Assembly: GCA_021399435.1 (NCBI GenBank)
Contig: JAJTUP010000062.1
Span: forward strand, 124,001 to 188,000
DNA: 64,000 nt
DNA from: Diaporthe sp. PMI_573
Lineage: Eukaryota > Ascomycota > Sordariomycetes > Diaporthales > Diaporthaceae
Direction: 5' to 3'
Numbering within the stretch: position 1 is the stretch's first letter; each line of letters begins with the position of its first letter. The position numbers and the translations under genes are program-made. The notes beneath the pieces were generated by a model. It ran no database searches. It saw nothing but the letters and a program-made list of their open reading frames with translations, and was not told where the DNA came from. Below, one piece after another: positions 55,421 through 64,000 of the stretch.

Positions 55421-58400
55421 TCATCCTCCCTTCCGTTCCAGGTCGTTCTTTGGGGGTTTCTCGCTCTGTGGACCGGACTTCGTCGTGGTCGTGGTCTTGA
55501 CCTCTGCTTGCTTCTTGCGGGACTTCTGCTTCTGCCATCCGCTCGCATTCTCGAGATCGCCCCTGGCTGCACGCAGCTGTGCACTCTCCTGCAGCACAGC
55601 ACCACTTGGTCGAGTATTAGCCAAGGCGCCGTAGTCACCGCCGTTCGCGGCACCATTGGCCCCGAGAGACCTATGCAGGGCCTTGGTCGTTTGGTCTCGT
55701 ACAGACTCGTCCGGAGAGCCTGCGGCCTGTCCAGGCACGATAATCCTCCCGTGGCTCGCCGAAGCTTCCCATCGTCGCCGGACTGTCGGTGACGGCGTTC
55801 GGTTCTCATAAACTGGTGACAAGTGCTGCGACTCCGGCATCATTGGATTTGGAATAGCCAAGTCAAGCGGCGAGATACCGGACTGCTGGTTCCGTGCCGC
55901 TAACCCTCGGCGACCTATCTCTGACATCTTCCCGTAGCCCTGAAACTTGTCCCCGAAGAACGCGGCATAAGCCGTACCGTTGGGGGCCTGTGTTGCCGCC
56001 ATCCGCTGTCCAAAAGACTGCAATGGAGCCTGGGACTGGGGCAAGACGTGGCATTGCGTGGAGCCGTTGACAACAAGCGGACGGTCCAGACCTGTCGAGC
56101 CCGGCTCTGATGCCGTTGCGGATTGCGAGGTAGAGGGCTCAGGAGTCATGGTATTGTTATTGGAACCTGGGACCTGACTGATCCGAAGCGGGTTGTCGAA
56201 TCCAGAATCGTCACCCGAGGCCAGCCAGCTCGATGGCATGGCAGAAGGCGGCATGAAGGTTGAGCCATTCACAACTAGCGGCGTGGTCTCCTTGGAAGTC
56301 CGATTGCTGTTTTGCGAGAACGGCGCCGAGGCGATCGGGGCCGAGTTCGTCCCGGAGAAGGTCCGACCATGTCCGAGTGGGGATGGAGATCTAGACGTCC
56401 TCTGTAACCGTCGGTCAAGAACAGACTGAGGCCCCTCCGTAGACAGCCTGCGTCGGTTTATGCTACTCAAACCCACGTCATTCAGAGGAGGGACTGCTTG
56501 CATTGGACGACGAGGCGGCGTTGAGGAATCGGCGACGAAGTATCCGAGATATCCAGCACCATCTTCCTCTGGAGGAGAATCGGCCAACGTTCTGGTTGAT
56601 CCTTCCTCAACCTCCGAGTCTGTCCTGTCATCCGGCGCGAGTCCTGGGAAGGGGATGAGGTTCGGCTGGCGGGGCGCATGGTTCGACAATCCGTTGGCCA
56701 CTTGGGATGGCGTTCCAGAACCTTGGACCGCCTTGCCCGCGGGCGCCGGTGTCCGAGACGCAGGCTGGGACTGGGATCTCAGTGTGCCGCCACCGGACGA
56801 GCCGCCAACCTCACTCGCCGCGCTTGACCTGTGCAGGCTTCTCCTAAATTCAGGGGCTGCGGCTGGCGCGGAAGGCGAGCTGGGGTAGGTACCATAACCG
56901 GCGTGGTGATGGTAGAACGCCGGCTGGAGGTGAAGGGGCCATACGTAGTGTTCCGGCCGAGGTGGAGCTGTCAGTGGCGGCGCTTGGTCGAACGAGTTCG
57001 TGCGCGATCTTTCCCCAGCCTGAGTGGAGCCGGCCTGCATGCGTTGGGCATGCGCCACAGCTTGCTGATGCGCCGTGAGCTGGTAATGTGTGTACCAGTT
57101 CAACCGATCCTGCATTTGCAGGGCATTACTCAGCATTGCCATATTTTCAGGGTACTGGTAATGCTGCGCAAATTGGCTCCAAGGTAGGTCTTGAGCTATC
57201 AGCCCGTTCGGCATGACACCAGGTTGGGGGAACACGCCGGGGTTCTGGGTGTTGTCGTAGGCATTGCTGGATGATGCTCTCCGACTGCTGTTGCCGTTGC
57301 GAAAGTGGTTACGGTTGCCACGGTTGCCCCCGTTCCGCCCTCCTCTTCCTGAGTTCTGCTGCGACGAGCTGCGAATGATGGCTGGACGTGACGTCGGCTT
57401 TGTAAATAACTTGGGTTCAGTCGGCTCTTCCTTTGGTTGGACGTACTGCTCGCAGCACTCATCCAGCCTCGCCTCTGCCACCAGCTCAAAGGCCCGCCGA
57501 AGCTCGAGGTGGATGCCACGAAACGACCAGTCGTCCGCGGTATTTCCTAGGTTGCGCTCTCGATTGAAAGGCTCTTCGACGCAGAGATTCTGGTTTCCGT
57601 TCCCAACTTGCCAGTTCTTCTCCTTCTTGGGAACCAGCTTGCCTAGCCGCACCGATATCGCCATTTCGTCGTAGTCGAACTCGTGTGCGTAGAACCTAAA
57701 AAATTGAAACAGCAGTTCTCCGAGAGTGCTCTTGTTCTTGTCGCCGAAGCCTCTTAGCTGGTCCAAATCATCTGCGAAATCGGTCTTGTGACCATTGGTC
57801 GTGGGTAGCTTTTTGGTCGGACACTGATGCAAAGACGGTAGGACGGGTGGTTGGCGGACTTGGAGGAACGCAATGATCAGACATATCCAGGTATAGGAGC
57901 TGAGCGTCCCGCTGAAGGCTGCGGAGAAATGAAGTCAGTTGACAGAGCCCCAGTGGTCATCGGTGGCGCGGATGTCCTACCAGCATCGTTGATGACTCGC
58001 CTCCGTGTCCAGTACTTGATGACCATTGCGAGTGGTCGGACACGCTCGTCAGTCTCCACGTAGGTACGAACCATGCGAGTGTTCTCAAGTGCTAGGGTGT
58101 TATTGACGTTCATGTCGCAGGCCAACTTGAGCTCAGGGTCCCATATTTTCACAATGGGGACCTTGGCCGTGGAAACGCAGACCACTTGTTCCATGCCGCC
58201 TGCCGAGACGATCAGCACACATTGTGTCAGTCCGGCGAAGGAATAGGAGGCAAACATACGCTTTTTCAACAAGTCAGCTATTATGCAGACGCCCTCCATT
58301 TCTTTCCAGTCTGTCGTAATGCATATATCAACTGTTTCCTGTCAGTGACGTTCAGCGTGGGTCGCGTGGGTGGTATTGTCACCAACCGTCAGAGTCGTCC

Positions 58401-59434
58401 GAGCACAGCAGGTTGCCCGAGGAGCCAAACAGGTGGACCCGGATTTCATGACCAGGCCATTCGTCGTTGAAAATCTGTTCAAGCTTCTGAACCAGCTTCT
58501 TGCGATTCTCTTCGACTTGGGCCGATGGAAGTAACCTGTCGTATAGCTCGCGCATATCGGTGGACAATTTCCGCTCCTCATCTTTGGACAAGCTGCTCTT
58601 CACCTTGTCCAAGTCGACCTTTTCCAGCCTGTCTGACCCTGTACTATAAGGTATGCGCCTCCGGAAGTGTCTGGAAGCGGTCTCGTATTGACAAGGTTTG
58701 GGGAATGGACGCGGCGGCATGGAGGCAGCGCCGCCATTCGGTTCCGAGTATGCTGATCGGGGAGAATGATTTTGTGCGACGGTCGGGGAGGGCTCACGGG
58801 ACTCGGACTCTTCGAAGAAATTCCGCGGCCGTTGACGCGGTGTTGTCGGCACTGAGATGGACTGGGTGGAGCTGCCCGTCGATTGCTGGGCGGGGTTCGA
58901 CCGGGGCGGTGGCCGGGAGGGAAGGGGATGGGCGAGATCAGGCTGTTGCTTTGGAGGCATCTTGCGAGCTGTTTCCTTGTCCGTGTCCTTCCCCTTCGTC
59001 ATGCCCTCACGTTCTGATCTGTCTGTGCTCTTGGGCCCTCTTGTCCCATGGCAGCTCTGCGGTGCAGGAGACTGCTTGACGCTGTGGCTTTCCTTGTTCG
59101 ACACTTTGGAGGAGGATCTCGAGCGCGGCGCTGCCTGTATGTTGGGCACTGGGAGCGCACTCGGGAGAGGTGGGCTCTGCAAGCCGCCGCCACCTCTGCC
59201 GGGAGAGATGAGCTTGTTGTACTGCAACAGCTGTGCCTGGTGTTGCGATACCAGCAGGGGCAGCAGATCATATGCTGGGGGGTACGGACTGGCCGAGGTG
59301 GCGTCGGTGAGAGAACTCGAGGCCGACGTGGAAGCAGCTGGGGTTCGCGGTGTTGAGGGAACGCTGATGCGACTCCAGGGGTTGACTGGTTGGTAGGACT
59401 GGTTTGGCTCCGCCGTAGCTGACCGGCTGTCCAT
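55421..59434 (-). CDS. Cid1/CutA-type terminal nucleotidyltransferase (non-canonical poly(A)/(U) polymerase)
   Basis: Adds untemplated nucleotides to RNA 3' ends, promoting turnover; the Aspergillus relatives CutA and CutB add C/U-rich tags to mRNA. Exons on the minus strand: 59434-58387, 58331-57981, 57918-55421; 1298 residues. Residues 1-250 are disordered. The catalytic core begins near 290. The signature is GSSGN near 338-343 with Asp349 and Asp351 (DSDVDICITT, across intron 1), and the third Asp is 422 (ACDMNVNNTLALENTRM). The PAP-associated domain starts AFSGTLSSYTWICLIIAFLQ and includes LGELLFQFFRFYAHEFDY and VEEPFNRERNLGN. The remaining 600 residues are disordered and Ser/Pro/Gln-rich. 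Introns of 55 and 62 bp have GTTGGT and GTAGGA donors, phase 1. The frame is open above the ATG to 59605, but only from a GTG. Adenylyl versus uridylyl specificity is not readable here. Confidence 0.93.
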
Positions 59435-60216
59435 GAATCTGGGCCGGCGACTCTTCTTACCACGGGCAGAGGGTAGAGCGTGGCAGGGGCTGAGAGGAAT
59501 GAAGCAGGTATGTATGCACGGGGCCGGGCGGGGAAGGGCAGGGCAGGGAAGGGCAGAGCGGATGGCGCGCTCAGCGAATGCCGGGAGTGGATCGGAGTAG
59601 GGCACACGATGGAGGATGTGGCAGACGTCGAGGGACTCGGCGTCGAGAATTGAGAATCGGGTCGGTGAGTGGCCAGTGGTCAGGCCGGCTTTTTTTTGGT
59701 TGGCTGAGACGGTGAACCTGCGACCTGTGTGTCGGGCTGGTTGGTGGCTACCTCTAGCAGGAATTGGAAAGCAGGAGGCAAGCGATATCGATGCGTAGGA
59801 AGGAGGAAGCCTGAGGTCTACCTGGGCTGTTACGGCTTCTGTTTCTGCTTCTGCGGCCGAGTTGAGGATAAGCGCTCAAGGAAGGGCAAGTGGGAGAGGG
59901 TGCTGAATCACAGAGGTTAGGATCGGGATTAGGAGTTACTGTGCTGTACATACATACTTGTGATGAGTGCTCCCGGAATAGCAAACCACGGTCGCAACCA
60001 GACGGTGAGTGAAGAGGCCCTGAAGGAAGCGACTTGCAATCAATGACACCCGTTTCCCGGACTGTTGCCGCCGCTGCTGCTGCTTCTGCTTCTGAGTGTG
60101 AAGTCTTGCTGTATGTTGCCGCTGCAGAGGTCGAGCAGAAGAAAGCAACCATTCAAACAATCTTGGGAGCGAAATAAGGGGCGGGATGTGTGCGTCAGGG
60201 AAGTCGAGGGGGAGCA

Positions 60217-60264
60217 GTGCAGCACAGTGCAGCGCAGTGCAGCGCAGTGCAGCGCAGTGCAGTG
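60217..60264. repeat. GCAGTGCAGC tandem repeat
   Basis: About four to five GCAGTGCAGC-type units with minor variants, in the upstream region of the Cid1-like gene. Confidence 0.85.
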
Positions 60265-60726
60265 CAGGCCGTCGGCGCGGGCAAGGGCGCAGTTGCAGGC
60301 AGAGACGCGGGTGGACCTCGGGAAAGGTGCAGGCGCAAAGGTGGAGGGTACCCCCGGGTAGCGGGACAGAAATGGACAGTGGGTGCTGTGCTGGTTGGAC
60401 ATGCAATGAGCGGGCGACAGTGCTATTGTGCCCTGTATATGTGGGTGGGTGGGTGTACCTGCGTGTAGGTACTGTAGATGCGCAGATGCTGTAAGATGCT
60501 ATGCTATGCTGGGGGCCTGCTACGCCTCGCTCTGTTGGTGTGGAGGTGGAAGCGACGCGATGCAGCCTCGATGCAGCAGGTGAAAGAATGGGCCAACTGT
60601 CAATGTCCAACTGGGTAGCCTGGTCGACTTTGGCCGGCAAAAAATAATATGCAGAAAGAGGGAGGCGTGGGAGGGAGAGGAGAGACACAATCAGGTCAAG
60701 TGCGAGTGCGCAAAGGTAAGGTGGGT

Positions 60727-60783
60727 GTGGTTTGGCTTGGTTTGGCTTGGTTTGGTTTGGTTTGGTTTGGTTTGGTTTGGTTT
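60727..60783. repeat. GGTTT/GGCTT pentanucleotide repeat
   Basis: About eleven units of TTTGG with two CTTGG variants. It is not a telomere-type TTAGGG array. Confidence 0.9.
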
Positions 60784-61969
60784 TGGCTCTGGCTCTGGTT
60801 CTGGTCGTTGCAGGACCTGGCAGCGGTAAGGTGCAGTGCGGTGCGGTGCGGGTTGTGGTTGCATGCGCAGGCGGGAAATGAGGCAGGTTGGGGTCTTGTT
60901 CCAGGTCGAGTCACCCAGGTACCCAAGCAGAAACCCCCCTAGCCTTTGGAGGAGCACCTGCCTTCTCCGAGTCGCAGGCGCTGTCTGGAGTGGAAGTGAG
61001 AAGGGGGCTAAAAGGAGATGAGATCTGTTATTGGATTGTTTCCGGCGGCCCAGGACCGTACTTCCCCAGTGCCCACAAGATACCACGAGAAAGAGGGCAG
61101 AGGAGGGCACCTTGGTGGTTACAACAACGGTCTAGTCTGCCAGCCAGGGGCCAGAGCCAAGGCCCAAGGCACAAGGCACAAGGCACAAGGCACAAGGCCA
61201 CAAGGCCGACGTCTTGAAAGGGACAGAGGGACTGGCATTTGACTGAGCTGGACCGAGCTGGACTGGCCGGCCCAGCGCCTGCACTGAGGGGGTAGTCTAC
61301 CAGGTAGGTACATGCGCAGACAACGTGCAGCTGTAGTGTTGTGCAGCTGTAGTGTTGTGATCCGCAGGTCAGTACTCCTGGTCCCCTGCTGCAAGAGCGG
61401 CTCTAGGCCCATGCATCTTCAGACTATGGGTTCGTTTGAGTATGCGTGCCGCCTCCTACTCCGTCTAGCGCCCAGTGCTCCTTGTCTGTTCAAGTAGGTA
61501 GGTAGGTACTGCCCATGTAATCTTGGAGTACCGTGTTTTCAGTCCTCGCCGTTCGTGCCGCCCTTTGCCTGGCAGGCTGGCCCGCTGGAAAGACTGAGTG
61601 CTAGTACCTAGTAAATGACGCTGTCGAGGAAACGGTCAGGGGACTTTGTTCCTCCAAGGGCCAATGGGCGATCTCATCCCGAAACTGCCTAACTGCCTAG
61701 GGGCTGGCCTCTGCGGGGGTGGCAGGTGCACCGCGGGTGGGTCCCCGTTTCCCTATTCGTGATGAAAGGCCATCCCACAGCCCATCCATCAGATCCCAGG
61801 ATGGGAAGGGAAGGAAAGAGGCGGCGCGTGTCGATGCACCCCGTCCTGCCCGTCTGCCCGTACGCATGCCACAATACCTGTTGGAGGCCACAATGGAGCC
61901 GCTACCACCACCACTTCCATCCCACTCGTCACCTCCTCACCGAGCCCCGAGCACTACTGAGCCGGCACA

Positions 61970-62010
61970 CTGGGCACTGGGCACTGGGCACTGGGCACGG
62001 GGCACTGGGC
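61970..62010. repeat. GGGCACT heptanucleotide repeat
   Basis: About six GGGCACT/GGGCACG units; non-coding. Confidence 0.85.
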
Positions 62011-62450
62011 ACGGGGCAAGGCGTCTGTCTGATGTGTCGTCAACGTCTCGCCCCCTTTATTCCAATTTCCGCACCCACACTCACCCTCCCTCGGTATCCC
62101 CCCGCCCTCTAGACGCGGCAGACACGGGCAGTGCGCACTTCAGCTCCCCGGCGCTCATTTCGACGCCCCAGAACACGCGACTCGCCTTCGTCACGAGAAC
62201 CTGGCGGGGCTCTCTCATCTCACCCACGCCTCAGCTGCGACAGATCAAGGGGCTGGTCGCCACACGCTCTCCCGCCTCCCCCAGCCCTGTCCCGTTCTCT
62301 CCGGCGCGGCCCATCCAGGTCGTCATGGCACGCCGGAGCTCCACGCCTCTTCCTCCGTTTGGAATAGGGCCCCCAGACATCTCTTATGTTTCCTTGGTGA
62401 TCTGCGGGCGGCACGGCTCCAGGTACACTAGACACAGAACCCGGCCCAGC

Positions 62451-62460
62451 TACCTAGGTA
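62451..62460. repeat. Dispersed TACCTAGGTA palindrome, single copy
   Basis: Exact copy of the 10-bp palindrome, followed by GGTTGC. It is gene-free on both sides. Confidence 0.85.
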
Positions 62461-64000
62461 GGTTGCTCGCAGGCACCACGTCCCTGTACGAGCTCCGCTC
62501 ACATGTACATGTGTGGCCAACGCCCCATGCTCAGTTCTTGCGGGCCTGTATGCCTTGGATACGACGGACTCCGTCTGTCTTGTGTGTGCAAGTAGGCGAC
62601 CGTTCAGCCGTCCAACACGTCCAAGGCCTTTCGCCACAATGCCGGATCCTTCTGAAAACCCCACAGTTCGTATCTCTGCACCCAGTCGGCGGGTGCCGAC
62701 TGACCGCTGACATGTATCGGTCTCTCACTTATCAATCACCAAAGGCATAGTAGGCCATAGTAGGGCTGAACATGGCGCACATGGTACTATTTCCGCAGCG
62801 CCGGACACCAGTCCCAGTGCGCCTCTGCGGGTCGCTTCAGCTGCCTCATCCTTTGAGGTCATACCGACTCATGGCTCTGCTGGCCCGATGTGTCGTGTAC
62901 AATGGCGGCGATGGGGCTTACCACCACAGCTTGCAACAGGTCAGGGGGGGGGGCTCGATTGACCACCCACGCCGTGTAACCAAGCTCTGCAGCAGCGCCC
63001 GCCCTCACAGCTGAGCCAATGCGCAACAAGATACCTACCCTTTTCGAGAAGACGGAATCAGGCACCGGGTGCTCTGATCTCGAACAAGCAGCCCGAACAA
63101 CGTCATGTTCCGCCATAAAGGGCCTCGGGCTGCTCATGGATCTACCTCTGCATCCCCCGGGTCTGCCAGCCGAGCAGCAATGCCCAGTAACGCTTACCAC
63201 ATGTTTGTCTGGGCCCAACATATCTTGATTAGCCGACCGGCGGGTTCGGAAACCGGGCCTCGTCCCATAGTTTGTCCGCGTGGCTTGGCCAGGCCCTCGG
63301 TTGCCAGAACCCAGGACTGAGGTTCGGCATTGGCTGCCGGGGCGACTTAGACAGAGGTGTAACATCACTCGGCTGCGCAGCTGGCAAAATACAGGATGCG
63401 GGCCATCTTGCCGTCGTGCAGGTGACCGCGCGCCCCTCTATGCGTAAGATATCCCGGGCCGCAGTAGTAGAATAGTCATTGTGGTGGCCAGCCTTGCTCC
63501 CACGTTGGCTTCGCAGGCGGCCAATAGCCCGGAATGTGGAGACGAGACCATGAAGGCCTATGTGACGGCATAGCTGTTGAACGCAGAACACGTCTGTCTG
63601 TGGTTCAACGCGGACCGGGTCTAGCTGTGAGGTATGCCAGAAGCTGTTGTGTGCCGCAATATGCGACATGCATGGGCCAATCTGAGAATTGTGCGTCAGC
63701 CTGACCATCAAGCTTGGTTGTGCTTCCACCAATAGCCATCTGTACGCGGGCACAGAAACACAGACTCAACCCCAGGCGATGCAACCAACCCTCATCTACA
63801 TTTGGATCGGACTCGGTGGCACTTCGCCCTGCCCTTCCACACTCCTCCTCTCTGACCTTGTATTGCCTGGGGCCTAGGTCTTATGCAATGCAGCTGCAAA
63901 CATCATGCCTGTGCCTCCGGCACGGTAAGGCTCACAATAATGGCCATGCACAATTCCCACCCCCCCCCCACTCCAACAAAAAAGAAAAGAAAAGAAAAAA

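Larger units (their letters stand above)
59435..64000. other. Gene-free, repeat-rich 3' end of window
   Basis: About 4.6 kb upstream of the Cid1-like gene. It contains GCAGTGCAGC repeats (60217-60264), GGTTT repeats (60727-60783), GGCACAA repeats (61164-61197), GTAGGTA clusters (61494-61505), GGGCACT repeats (61970-62010), a TACCTAGGTA palindrome (62451-62460) and a C/A-rich purine end (63958-64000). A 343-codon plus frame (61719-62750) begins at GTG and crosses one of these repeats; not called. No gene seen. Confidence 0.6.

Noticed and set aside
60727..60783. GGTTT repeat as telomere or subtelomere mark
   Set aside because: Fungal telomeres of this group are TTAGGG; this is an ordinary pentanucleotide repeat with housekeeping genes nearby.
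61719..62750. 343-codon plus frame
   Set aside because: Starts at GTG, crosses a GGGCACT repeat and a TACCTAGGTA palindrome, no domain.
63229..63753. 174-codon minus frame near the window end
   Set aside because: No motif and competing frames on the plus strand.

Overview
This window is nuclear DNA of a filamentous ascomycete (Pezizomycotina), most probably a Sordariomycete. The genes are interrupted by short introns of about 50-140 bp with GT..AG ends and CTAAC/CTGAC-like branch sites. Intergenic spaces are 0.5-5 kb, GC-rich and full of simple repeats. Several genes have filamentous-fungal architectures: a Tea1/TeaA Kelch/coiled-coil protein, a LaeA-like methyltransferase, a Dal5-type transporter and a MetX-type acyltransferase with a mitochondrial leader. 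Intron boundaries were set by hand from splice motifs, reading phase and protein continuity. No tRNA, rRNA or CRISPR array was recognised.

Layout. 1-859(-): N-terminal part of cytosolic aspartyl-tRNA synthetase, cut by the window edge. 2127-6834(-): Raptor/Kog1, the TORC1 scaffold. 6835-11591: long gene-free space. 11592-16317(+): Tea1/TeaA cell-end marker. 18265-20122(-): O-methyltransferase. 22948-24497(-): LaeA-like methyltransferase. 26456-29489(+): a methyltransferase-like gene split by a 1850-bp pogo/Fot-type transposon (26773-28622) with perfect 43-bp inverted repeats and a TA target duplication. 30055-31873(-): leucine-rich-repeat protein. 33266-35326(+): Dal5-family MFS permease, seven exons. 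35697-36534(-): phosducin-like Plp2. 37293-37944(+): ribosomal protein eS27. 39610-40524(+): Spd1/Dif1-like regulator of ribonucleotide reductase. 40885-42489(-): Gemin2-like SMN-complex protein. 42490-44379: AT-richer stretch with a 14-unit, 15-bp repeat. 44380-45361(-): short-chain dehydrogenase. 46606-48147(-): MetX-family serine/homoserine O-acetyltransferase. 48698-49991(+): conserved fungal protein with an F-box-like segment. 50514-53777(-): large BTB-like protein. 55421-59434(-): Cid1/CutA-type terminal nucleotidyltransferase. 59435-64000: repeat-rich, gene-free.

Most genes are independent housekeeping units: translation, TOR signalling, polarity, snRNP assembly, G-beta/chaperonin folding, sulfur amino-acid synthesis and RNA tailing. 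The O-methyltransferase and LaeA-like gene lie close together on one strand, but no backbone synthase is in view.

The most unusual observation is a pair of 104-bp introns, at 34019-34122 and 49871-49974. They lie in two unrelated genes, are about 80 % identical by eye and share the same phase. This is the pattern expected of introner-like elements, introns that multiply as mobile sequences. Other points of interest are the transposon-split gene, a divergent but perfectly phased 15-bp repeat, a GC-AG intron, and a TACCTAGGTA palindrome recurring only between genes.
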